Position numbers and translations under genes: made by a program
Shown: piece after piece, positions 1 through 7,201 of the stretch
Numbering within the stretch: position 1 is the first letter of the stretch
Layout of the letters: every line of letters begins with the position of its first letter
NCBI GenBank assembly: GCA_023253615.1
Contig: JALRFZ010000679.1
Coordinates: 1 to 28,541 of the forward strand
Source: Verrucomicrobiales bacterium
GTDB lineage: Bacteria > Verrucomicrobiota > Verrucomicrobiia > Verrucomicrobiales > DEV007
DNA: 28,541 nucleotides
Direction of reading: 5' to 3'
Notes under the pieces: generated by a model
The model's input: only the letters and a program-made list of their open reading frames with translations
Databases searched by the model: none
Told to the model about the DNA's origin: nothing

Positions 1-431
1 AGCACCATTTTCACGACATCGGCGTCGCCGTCGGCACCGAAAAAGGTCTCGTCGTGCCGGTGATCCGCGATTGCGATCAAAAGAGCTTCGCGCAGATCGA
101 AAAAGACATCGTCGATTACGCCGTCAAAGCCCGCGATGGCAAACTCGGCCTGCCGGATCTGCAGGGGGGAGTCTTCACGATCACCAACGGTGGCATTTAC
201 GGATCGCTCCTCAGCACGCCGATTCTCAATCCTCCCCAGTCGGGCATCCTCGGGATGCACAGCATCCAGCAACGTCCCGTGGCCGTGGATGGTCAGGTCG
301 TGATCCGTCCCATGATGTATCTGGCGTTGAGCTACGATCACCGTCTCGTCGATGGCAAGGAGGCGGTGACCTTCCTCGTCCGCGTGAAGCAGTGCATCGA
401 GAGCCCGGAGCGCATGCTGCTGGGCGCGTGA
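1..431 (+). CDS. sucB: 2-oxoglutarate dehydrogenase E2, dihydrolipoamide succinyltransferase (C-terminal part)
   Basis: This is the catalytic C-terminus of the E2 subunit of the 2-oxoglutarate dehydrogenase complex, which moves a succinyl group from lipoamide to CoA in the TCA cycle. The frame is open from the window edge (first full codon at 3) to TGA at 431, about 142 residues, so the lipoyl and E1/E3-binding domains and the true start lie upstream. The catalytic HxxxDG motif is present as HRLVDG within [11 protein letters not shown]. The preceding segments [12 protein letters not shown] and [11 protein letters not shown] resemble SucB/OdhB more than pyruvate dehydrogenase E2. The internal ATG at 54 is not a start because conserved sequence continues before it. 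A strong terminator follows. Confidence 0.93.
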   Translation, partial: HHFHDIGVAVGTEKGLVVPVIRDCDQKSFAQIEKDIVDYAVKARDGKLGLPDLQGGVFTITNGGIYGSLLSTPILNPPQSGILGMHSIQQRPVAVDGQVVIRPMMYLALSYDHRLVDGKEAVTFLVRVKQCIESPERMLLGA

Positions 432-465
432 GGTGACGCGACGCCGCAGGGTTTCCGACCACGGG

Positions 466-493
466 GGGCAGGACGCAGGTCCTGCCCTTTTTT
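466..493 (+). terminator. Rho-independent terminator after sucB
   Basis: A perfect 9-bp stem (GGGCAGGAC 466-474, GTCCTGCCC 479-487) with a GCAG tetraloop is followed directly by six T (488-493). It lies 34 bp past the sucB stop and separates sucB from the LysM gene. Confidence 0.93.
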
Positions 494-494
494 G

Positions 495-598
495 TTTTGG
501 CGAAAATCCTCTTATTTCAGCATTCTTTTCCTTCAATATTTAGAAAATATCAAAATTTAAGAATAAAAATTAAGAAATTTTAAAAATCCGCCTTTCGG
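495..598 (+). promoter_or_regulatory. AT-rich upstream region of the LysM lipoprotein gene
   Basis: This stretch is strikingly A/T-rich in a GC-rich window and lies between a terminator and a start codon, so it probably holds the promoter. It contains an inverted repeat AAAATTT (552-558) / AAATTTT (575-581). Several hexamers resemble a -10 box (for example TATTTA at 537-542), but no -35/-10 pair stands out. Confidence 0.4.
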
Positions 599-599
599 T

Positions 600-606
600 A
601 AGGGAG
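600..606 (+). promoter_or_regulatory. Ribosome binding site that decides the LysM gene start
   Basis: AAGGGAG sits 4 nt upstream of GTG at 611. The ATG at 626 would be about 19 nt away, too far. The GTG is therefore preferred. Confidence 0.55.
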
Positions 607-610
607 CGAA

Positions 611-1411
611 GTGGTATTTTTCCGCATGTTGAATGACAAGCAGTCGCTCGGGATGATCGGAGCCATGTTCGTGGCTTCTTTCTCCGTTGGATGTTTCGGA
701 AACAAGAACCAGGACGTGGCCGACGCGCCGCCGCCGCCCCCGGCCGCCTATCCCGATACATCCGGTGGTCTTGGCGGGGCCGCGGCCCCGGCTCCGGGCG
801 GGGTGCCTTCGGTCCCTTCGGTGCCACCGACCTCATCCGCGACGGTGGCGGCGACCCAGCGGGGCTCCGGGGCCGCTCCGGCTCCGGCCCCGTTCTCGCT
901 GCGCGAAGGGGAGCAGTTGGTGCCCCACCAGATCCAGTCTGGCGAGAATCTCTCGAGCATCGCCGCAAAATACAATTCCAGCATCAGCCGTATCCAGGCG
1001 GCGAACGGCATGACGGATACGAAGATCTTCGCCGGCAAGACCCTGCAGGTGCCGACTTCGGCTCCGCCGACGAATCTGGCGCAATCCCCGGCGCCGGCAA
1101 CGGCACCGCTCGGCGGAGCTTATCCCGGTGCCGCGCCGGCTCCGGTGGCTCCGAGCTATGCTCCGGCTCCTTCCGGTGCCTATCCCTCGGCGATCTCGCC
1201 GCCCACCGCGCCGACGACTCCGACCGCCCCGGCCTATCCTTCGGCGGCGTCTGGCGGCGGAGCGATCGCGGCCCCGCCGGTAATTCAGGCCGGTGGAAGT
1301 CTGCCGGGATATCCCGCGAGCACCTCGTATCCGAGAACGACGCCGACGGCTCCGTCTCCGTCCTTTCCGACTCCGAGTTTCGAGGGCAGCCGGGTGCAGT
1401 TCTCCAACTGA
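611..1411 (+). CDS. LysM-domain lipoprotein with Pro/Ala-rich tail
   Basis: This is a predicted envelope lipoprotein of 266 residues carrying one peptidoglycan-binding LysM domain. The start is GTG at 611, supported by AAGGGAG at 600-606; ATG at 626 is the alternative. A hydrophobic leader (MIGAMFVASFSV) ends in a Cys at residue 28 that could be lipidated, although Ser at -3 is a weak lipobox. Residues about 35-100 are Pro/Ala/Gly-rich. The LysM domain spans about 106-148 (HQIQSGENLSSIAAKY, then NGM and a GKTLQVP end). The rest to the C-terminus is a low-complexity Pro/Ala/Tyr/Ser-rich tail with recurring AYPS/GAYP units, probably a flexible spacer. No catalytic domain is visible, so the job is probably peptidoglycan attachment. 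The terminator upstream and AT-rich leader suggest its own promoter. Confidence 0.82.
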   Translation: MVFFRMLNDKQSLGMIGAMFVASFSVGCFGNKNQDVADAPPPPPAAYPDTSGGLGGAAAPAPGGVPSVPSVPPTSSATVAATQRGSGAAPAPAPFSLREGEQLVPHQIQSGENLSSIAAKYNSSISRIQAANGMTDTKIFAGKTLQVPTSAPPTNLAQSPAPATAPLGGAYPGAAPAPVAPSYAPAPSGAYPSAISPPTAPTTPTAPAYPSAASGGGAIAAPPVIQAGGSLPGYPASTSYPRTTPTAPSPSFPTPSFEGSRVQFSN

Positions 1412-1444
1412 CCGTTCGTCTTGTCCGCCTCAACGCGACTCCGC

Positions 1445-1933
1445 ATGAGCCAGCGCATTTCTGTCGGCATCATCACGGTGTCGGACCGGGCTTCCACCGG
1501 CGAATATGAGGATCACGGCGGGCCGGCCGTGCGCGAGGCGTGCCTCGGGTCGGGGTGGGAAGTGCTCGCCGAAGCGATCGTGCCCGACGAGATCGAGGCG
1601 ATCCAGCGGACCATCCGCGCGTTTTCAGCCCAGGGATGCGGACTCGTCCTCACGACGGGAGGCACGGGGATCGCCCCGCGCGACGTCACGCCCGAGGCGA
1701 TTCGCGGCATTCTCCGGGTGGAGATCCCGGGATTCGGCGAAGCGATGCGGATGCGATCGCTCGAAATCACCCCGAACGCGATCCTCTCGCGCAGTCTCGC
1801 GGCGATCGTGGATCGTTCGCTGGTGATTGCGCTGCCGGGGAAGCCGAGCGGGGCGGTGGAGTGTCTCGGATTCGTGAAGGGGGCGATCCCGCACTCCGTG
1901 AAACTCGCGCAAGGGGTGCCGACCTCTTGTTGA
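1445..1933 (+). CDS. mogA: Molybdopterin adenylyltransferase (MogA family)
   Basis: The MogA/MoaB-type protein activates molybdopterin by adenylylation before molybdate insertion in molybdenum cofactor synthesis, in the cytoplasm. The product is 162 residues from ATG 1445 (SQRISVGIITVSDRAS start, typical of the family); a TTG at 1421 would add eight residues without similarity. Seen motifs are the N-terminal ITVSDR, the central TTGGTGI nucleotide/pterin loop followed by APRDVTPEA, and the C-terminal LPGKPSGAVECL. It lies 33 bp after the LysM gene and may be co-transcribed with it, though the functions are unrelated. It converges on the BatA-like gene with only 15 bp between stops. MoaB is the alternative name; the split cannot be settled by eye. 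Confidence 0.88.
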   Translation: MSQRISVGIITVSDRASTGEYEDHGGPAVREACLGSGWEVLAEAIVPDEIEAIQRTIRAFSAQGCGLVLTTGGTGIAPRDVTPEAIRGILRVEIPGFGEAMRMRSLEITPNAILSRSLAAIVDRSLVIALPGKPSGAVECLGFVKGAIPHSVKLAQGVPTSC

Positions 1934-1948
1934 ACGGTGCCCCCGGCA

Positions 1949-3730
1949 TCAAGCGGCGGGCTGCGTGCCGGTCTTCGGGGCGCGGCCGAGGAGGTGCCAG
2001 ATGACGAGGGCGAGAGCGGCGAGGAGGAGGATCCAGAGCGGCCGCAGGGGATCTGTCACGGTCTGCCGCTCTCGGATTGCCTCGGGAAGCGGCCCCAGTT
2101 CGGAGACGCTGCCTGCCTTGGAAAAATCGGCTTCGCGGGTATCGGCGAAACTGGCCGCGGCGTCGAGGAGGCGTGCCGGGCCCTGGTCGATGTGGAAAAA
2201 GCCCGGCTCGCCGGGCGCGCGGAGTTGTCTGGCACGGGCGAGGGGTACACTGACCTGGCCGGCCTCCCGCAAGAGGGTGAGCGGGGGAGAGTCCGGGGCG
2301 GCGAGATGGGCGACGACGAGGGGCTGGCGCATCTCGACGTTGCGCGATTCCGCGCCGACCTTGCCCTGCCTCAGGAGGGCCGCAAAGCGATGCACGAGGA
2401 TGATGAATGACGGCAGACGCGGGGCGTTGGAGGTGACGACATCGAAATTGAAGATCAACTGACGTTTTCCATCACCTTCCCTCAGAAAAACGAGGGGGCG
2501 TTCGCCCTGCCAAAGGAGCGGCAGATCCCCCGGAGCCGGGGGGATCGACGGGGTGGCGCGGGCGATCAGCCCCTGCCAGTCGAGCCCGGCGACGAGGGGG
2601 TGGTTGGCGGCGACGATGGCTCCGGGAAAAAAGCGGCGGGGCACCTGATCCTGGTTCAAAAAGACGATCGAAACGGGCGGCGGTGTCGTCGGAGAAAGAG
2701 GATTGTAGCTCGCGAACCAGAGATCGGGTTCGGTTCCGGAAGGGGCTTGGGAGGTGTTTTCGAGGCTCTCGATCAGTCCGGCCACGACGGGCTCGAGCGC
2801 GGGGGCACCGGTGCGCGAGACGACGAGGGCTTTGGGGGAGGGTTTCACCAGATCGATGCGGTCATCGCGGGTGAAGCGGTCGGGCGTGAGGAGGAGGCTG
2901 ACGCGATCGGCGCCGTCGGGAAATTCGCCCTGCAGGATGTGGGTCGCGCCCGCCGCGAGCTCGACGGGACGGGCTTCGGTGCGTCGCCCCCGGGAGGCGA
3001 GAACCCACGAACGGGTCTGCGGGAGGTCGGCGTAGTTCCGCAGGGTGACGCGCCAGACCTTGCCGCCTTCCCCGTCGTCGTCGATCCGCAGCCCGGCGAA
3101 GCCGACATTCTCGACGGGTTTGCCGACGGCGAGGCGTCGCGCTCCGAAGGGCAGTGGTTCGCCGAGGTGATCGGTCACGAAAACAAGGGTGCCCTCGTTG
3201 CCGGCGATGCCACGCCCCACGCGGATGGCCTGTTCAGGATCGTGACTGCCGGCTCCCGGCTGCCAGGTCGCGAGGGTCTGGATCAGCTCCGTCATGGAGG
3301 TGCCCCGGTAGAGATTGCCGCCGGAGACGGACGACTCCAGCAGGGTGAATTCGGTGGTGCCCGTGAACCGGGGCAGTTTCGGCAATTCGCGCCCGAGCTC
3401 AAGGCGGAGCTCTTCGCGGAAGGCTTCCATCGACGCGGAGTTGTCGAGGACGAGCACGACGCGCTGCACGGATTGTCCGGCCGTCCAGCGCGGCTCGGAG
3501 AGAAGCCAGGCGAGAAGCAGCACGGACAGCAGTTGCAGCCAGAGCGGCACCGAATGCCGGAGACGGTCGAAGCGGTGTCCCTTCACGCTTTCGCGGTCGA
3601 GATGGTCGAGAAGAAAAAGGGTGCTGACGGGGATGCGTTTCGATTCCCGCTGGAGGAAGTGGATGAGCAGGATCACCGGGATCCCGAGGAGGGCCCAGAG
3701 TCCGGCGGGGTTGGCGAATAACACGGGCAT
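1949..3730 (-). CDS. BatA-type VWA membrane protein
   Basis: This is an inner-membrane protein of 593 residues with the aerotolerance-regulator (BatA) N-terminal double-membrane-segment domain. TM1 is about residues 9-26, followed by HFLQRESKRIPVSTLFLL, a hallmark of the family. TM2 is about 61-79. A von Willebrand A-like domain follows with a DNSAS MIDAS motif at 96-100, then a long periplasmic region and a C-terminal TM (about 563-582). It is the last gene of the six-gene minus-strand operon, 28 nt after the DUF58 gene. MoxR ATPases with DUF58 and VWA partners are thought to act as metal-dependent chaperone systems in other bacteria; the client here is unknown. The ATG at 3730 is the first start that keeps TM1 intact. 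Confidence 0.85.
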   Translation of the reverse strand: MPVLFANPAGLWALLGIPVILLIHFLQRESKRIPVSTLFLLDHLDRESVKGHRFDRLRHSVPLWLQLLSVLLLAWLLSEPRWTAGQSVQRVVLVLDNSASMEAFREELRLELGRELPKLPRFTGTTEFTLLESSVSGGNLYRGTSMTELIQTLATWQPGAGSHDPEQAIRVGRGIAGNEGTLVFVTDHLGEPLPFGARRLAVGKPVENVGFAGLRIDDDGEGGKVWRVTLRNYADLPQTRSWVLASRGRRTEARPVELAAGATHILQGEFPDGADRVSLLLTPDRFTRDDRIDLVKPSPKALVVSRTGAPALEPVVAGLIESLENTSQAPSGTEPDLWFASYNPLSPTTPPPVSIVFLNQDQVPRRFFPGAIVAANHPLVAGLDWQGLIARATPSIPPAPGDLPLLWQGERPLVFLREGDGKRQLIFNFDVVTSNAPRLPSFIILVHRFAALLRQGKVGAESRNVEMRQPLVVAHLAAPDSPPLTLLREAGQVSVPLARARQLRAPGEPGFFHIDQGPARLLDAAASFADTREADFSKAGSVSELGPLPEAIRERQTVTDPLRPLWILLLAALALVIWHLLGRAPKTGTQPAA

Positions 3731-3758
3731 GGTTCGTCAGGAAGGGAGCGGCACCGGA

Positions 3759-4646
3759 TCAGGCAAACAGGAGGACACCGCCGGGGATGGCTTCGAGTTT
3801 GATGGCGTCCTCGAAGCGGGGTGCGGAGGGAATCCGGGCGAGCGGAGTGCGGTTGCGGAGCGAAGCCGCTTTCCACCGCGAGAAATGATCGCGGTAGGCC
3901 TCGGTGTAGCGCCTCAGCAGACCGGGATCGACGCGCCGCTGATGGAGCATCCCGCTTTCGGTATCGGCGAATTCGCAGTTTCCGCTCCAATCGGGAGAGG
4001 CCTCCCCGGCGGAGTAGGGCGCGAGGATGATGGCCCGGCCGGAGTCGCGGGCAAGGGCGCGCAGGATCGGCTCGGGGCTGGCGGGAAAAAGAAGGTCGCT
4101 GACGAGGACACGGAGGGATCGCGGGCGCAGGGGCGGGGCGCCGGGATTCGGAGCGGCCGAGGCGTCGGTGGGGGGCAGCTCCGAGGCGATTCCGGTCCAG
4201 GCGTGGCTGAGGACGGCGGTGGTCTCGACGTTTTTCCAGCGGGGGCCTTTGAGGAGCATCACCGAGGTCGTCGCTCCCGCCTGTCCAGCCGAAGCGACGG
4301 CGAAGTAGAAGAGCTCGACGGCCCGCCGGGCCTTTTCCTTTTCCGCGAACATCGACTCCGAGACATCGAAGAGGATCTCGACGACGGGACGCACCTCCTC
4401 GCGGTAGAGCTTCAGGGAGTAGTGTCCCGACCTGGCGTAGGCCTGCCAGTTGATGTGCCGCGGATCATCCCCGGGCACGTAGGAGCGGTGATCCTGGAAA
4501 TCGAGCGAACTGCCCACGCCGGAACCGGCGTATTCCCCGGCGTGGCCACGCCAATTGCGGTCGCGCAGCGGCAGGGTGAAAAGTCCGGCATGGGCGCGGG
4601 CGCGGGCCGCGAGGAGATTCAACTCGGCTGGTTCGGGGAGAGGCAC
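3759..4646 (-). CDS. DUF58 domain-containing protein
   Basis: A 295-residue DUF58 protein, a usual partner of MoxR ATPases. It starts with GTG at 4646, 4 nt after the stop of the ABC membrane subunit, so translation is probably coupled; no ATG lies upstream in a sensible place. The signature region is clear: SYVPGDDPRHINWQAYAR at about 55-72 with the PGDD (58-61) and INW (65-67) motifs, then DVSES at 94-98, which aligns with a VWA-like metal site. It has no membrane segment, unlike many longer DUF58 proteins that have two N-terminal ones, so it probably sits on the cytoplasmic face. The function is inferred only from family and operon. Confidence 0.88.
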   Translation of the reverse strand: MPLPEPAELNLLAARARAHAGLFTLPLRDRNWRGHAGEYAGSGVGSSLDFQDHRSYVPGDDPRHINWQAYARSGHYSLKLYREEVRPVVEILFDVSESMFAEKEKARRAVELFYFAVASAGQAGATTSVMLLKGPRWKNVETTAVLSHAWTGIASELPPTDASAAPNPGAPPLRPRSLRVLVSDLLFPASPEPILRALARDSGRAIILAPYSAGEASPDWSGNCEFADTESGMLHQRRVDPGLLRRYTEAYRDHFSRWKAASLRNRTPLARIPSAPRFEDAIKLEAIPGGVLLFA

Positions 4647-4650
4647 GGAT

Positions 4651-6096
4651 TTACCGGGGTTTGAGATTCCGGACGTAGTCGTGGACCGCCTCGCGCTGCC
4701 GCAGCAGGGGGATGGCGATGCCGAGGAGCAGGGTGAGGAGGGCGGCGGCGAGGTAGATCAATTCGAAACGGGCATCGGCGCCTCCGTTTTGCACGGCCAC
4801 CAGCAACACCGAGGGCACCGGCACCAGCGCGAAGATGAGGTGGTCGAATCGCGAGATGGCCTCCGCGAGGGCGGCGACCATGATCGTGAGGAGGAGGAGG
4901 CAACCCTGGATGAAGGTATAGATCCCGAAAGTGAAACTGCCCGAGGCGTGTTTCGGAAAAAAGAGATGGATGAAAATGAGGGGGAAGAGAAAAAGATTCG
5001 CCGATGAGATCATGACGGTGATGAATTCGACCCGGTCCGAGAGTTCGATCGGAGAAGAGGAGAAAAAGGTCGAGACGACGAGCACGACGCCGGTGAAGGC
5101 GAGGAAGCAGAGCAGGAAAAACCAGATCCCGCCCATCCAGCCGGGGGTGAAGAAGGTCGCCGCGACGCGCGTGAAGGTGTTGCGGCGGAAGGGCTCGAGG
5201 ACTTTTGCAAAGACCGGGAGGGGCTCGGTGAGGGCGTCGACGCAGGCGAATCCGAGGATGAGGGCGACGACGACGACGACCGCCTCCTCGATGTCGAACC
5301 AAAGGAATCCGAGGGCCACCGCCGTGAAGAAGAGGGCGACGAGACGTTTCCGGGTGGAGTGGTTCTCCGAGAGCGGGGCGATCCGGCTCGCGCCGAAGGA
5401 GAGGAAAAAGAAGCATCCGTAGAGCAGCGAGATCGCGGTGAGACCCATCGTGGCGAGATTGCCGCCGAGGCCCGAACGAAAAATCATCGATTGCATGACG
5501 GCATACAGGATGGTGAATCCGATCGCGGATCCGATCACGAGGATGCCCCGCAGGATGAAATGGCGGAAGGCGGAGCATCCGATGGCGATGGCGCTGGCGA
5601 GGGCGGAGCCGAGCCCGAGGAAGAGGAGCCCGGCGAGATCGGCGACGAAGTTCACGTTGCCGAGGAAATAACGCATCACGAGGTAGGGCAGCACTCCGGT
5701 CACGAAGAGGAGGGTCTGGGCGTTCAAGGCGGTCCACTTCCCGAGGGTGATGCGCCAGGCATCGAGCCGCGTCAACTGGATCAGATCCATGGTGTTGAGC
5801 AGGTATTCCGAACTCAGGGCGTTGAAACCCCGGAGCGGCTGCACGATGAGGAGCATGACGACGACAAAAAACCAGAAAAACCCGTCCACGGCGGCGGAGC
5901 CGGGGTCGGCGAGCCCGGCGAGGAGACTCAGCACCATCACGGTCTGCAGCAGGATGAAAGCGACGGAGAAGAGATTCGTCCGCATGCCTTGGCGGAGTTC
6001 CTTCACCAGCATGGGACTGAATCGGGCGGGGAAATCCTGCATGCGCCGGGCCACGGCCATGGCATCACGGGCGTCGGGGATAGGGGGGGGAGTCAT
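4651..6096 (-). CDS. ABC transporter membrane subunit (ABC-2-like)
   Basis: A very hydrophobic protein of 481 residues with about 12 predicted membrane helices, for example near 42-63, 72-90, 127-148, 153-177, 183-203, 222-242, 254-272, 275-292 and 327-347. The N-terminus, FSPMLVKELRQGMRTNLF, is the typical ABC-2 permease entry segment with an amphipathic KELRQ helix before TM1. It lies directly downstream of the ABC ATPase (67-nt gap) and just before the DUF58 gene, so it most likely forms the membrane half of that transporter. The number of helices is double that of a simple ABC-2 subunit, suggesting either an internal duplication or fused subunits. The substrate cannot be read from sequence. 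Confidence 0.8.
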   Translation of the reverse strand: MTPPPIPDARDAMAVARRMQDFPARFSPMLVKELRQGMRTNLFSVAFILLQTVMVLSLLAGLADPGSAAVDGFFWFFVVVMLLIVQPLRGFNALSSEYLLNTMDLIQLTRLDAWRITLGKWTALNAQTLLFVTGVLPYLVMRYFLGNVNFVADLAGLLFLGLGSALASAIAIGCSAFRHFILRGILVIGSAIGFTILYAVMQSMIFRSGLGGNLATMGLTAISLLYGCFFFLSFGASRIAPLSENHSTRKRLVALFFTAVALGFLWFDIEEAVVVVVALILGFACVDALTEPLPVFAKVLEPFRRNTFTRVAATFFTPGWMGGIWFFLLCFLAFTGVVLVVSTFFSSSPIELSDRVEFITVMISSANLFLFPLIFIHLFFPKHASGSFTFGIYTFIQGCLLLLTIMVAALAEAISRFDHLIFALVPVPSVLLVAVQNGGADARFELIYLAAALLTLLLGIAIPLLRQREAVHDYVRNLKPR

Positions 6097-6163
6097 GGAG
6101 CACGGGTCGCGTGGATGGCCGGGGAAGAGGGTTGGGTGAGGGAGGGAAGAGGGTCGGGTCTGA

Positions 6164-7201
6164 TCAACTGACGATGGGCGTGCCGGAGGCTTCGATCTCC
6201 CCGAGGATCTCGATGAAGGCGTCCTCGAGCTTCCTTTCCTGCAGATGGAAGTCGGCGACGGGGAGACCGTCGTTGATCATGCGCCGCAGGACGGAGGCGA
6301 TGATATCGGGCTCGAGGGAATCGATTTCGAGACGCCCGCCCGACTTGGTTGCCTCGCGGAAGGTGACATGGGGCGAGAGAGAGGCCCATTCGGCGAGCTT
6401 GTCGATGTTCCCGGCGAGCTGTACTTCGACGACGGAGGTCGCGGCGCTGCCGCGGCGGAGACTCTCGGCGCTGCCGTGGTGGATGATTTGCCCCTGGTTG
6501 ATGAAGAGCAGCGAATCACACATTTCGCCGAGCTCGGAGAGGATGTGCGAGCTGATGAAGACGGTCTTTCCTTCCCGGGCGAGGATGCGGATGAGGTGCT
6601 TCAGCTCGACGCGGGCCTTGGGATCGAGCCCGGCGGCGGGTTCGTCGAGGATGAGCACTTCGGGATCGTGGAGGAGCGCCCGGCCGAGGCAGAGACGCTG
6701 GCCCATGCCTTTGCTGAGGGCATCGATGAGGCGGTCGGCGAGGCCGGTGAGGTCGGTGAACTCCATCACTTCGGCGATGCGCTCGATCCGTTCGTCGCCC
6801 CGGTAGCCGAGGGCACGGGCGAAGAAATCGAGATACTCGAGCACCGTCATGTGGCTGTAGGTGCCGTAGTGGTCGGGCATCCAGCCGATGCAGCGGCGCA
6901 CCTCGGCGGGATGGGTGAGGACGTTGTAACCACAGACGTAGGCCTCTCCGGAGGAGGGGTGATCGAGTGTGGCGAGGATGCGCATGGTCGTGGTCTTGCC
7001 GGCACCGTTGGCACCGACAAAGCCGATCACCTGGCCGCGCTCGACGGTGAAAGAGACGTCGCGCACGGCATGGACGCCGGGGAACCAGCGGGAAAGTTGG
7101 CGGACTTCGATGGCGGGCGACGAAGCGCCGGCCGCACCGGTGGCGTTGGCGGCTTCCTCGACGGCGACGGCGTTACCGGATTCGGTGGCGGGCTCGTTCA
7201 T
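6164..7201 (-). CDS. ABC transporter ATP-binding protein
   Basis: This 345-residue ATPase should power the transporter encoded next to it. The nucleotide-binding domain starts near residue 31 and has Walker A GANGAGKTT (63-71), the Q-loop region near GWMPDHYG, an ABC signature in the variant form LSKGM rather than LSGGQ, Walker B LILDEP and the H-loop SSHIL. A C-terminal extension of about 90 residues resembles the regulatory tail of CcmA/GldA-like exporters. The start ATG at 7201 overlaps the upstream stop as ATGA, a coupling arrangement; upstream in-frame codons up to 7396 only read antisense to nothing conserved and overlap the previous gene. The first 30 residues are Ala/Glu-rich and not conserved. 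Confidence 0.92.
   Translation of the reverse strand: MNEPATESGNAVAVEEAANATGAAGASSPAIEVRQLSRWFPGVHAVRDVSFTVERGQVIGFVGANGAGKTTTMRILATLDHPSSGEAYVCGYNVLTHPAEVRRCIGWMPDHYGTYSHMTVLEYLDFFARALGYRGDERIERIAEVMEFTDLTGLADRLIDALSKGMGQRLCLGRALLHDPEVLILDEPAAGLDPKARVELKHLIRILAREGKTVFISSHILSELGEMCDSLLFINQGQIIHHGSAESLRRGSAATSVVEVQLAGNIDKLAEWASLSPHVTFREATKSGGRLEIDSLEPDIIASVLRRMINDGLPVADFHLQERKLEDAFIEILGEIEASGTPIVS

Noticed and set aside
2600..3721. A 373-codon plus-strand frame opposite the BatA-like gene
   Set aside because: It is Gly/Arg/Glu-rich antisense sequence without any family similarity, a common effect of high GC; the minus strand carries clear BatA features.
5359..6171. A 270-codon plus-strand frame opposite the ABC membrane subunit
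   Set aside because: Highly charged Glu/Gly/His-rich composition is typical of the antisense of a membrane protein gene; no motif or start site.
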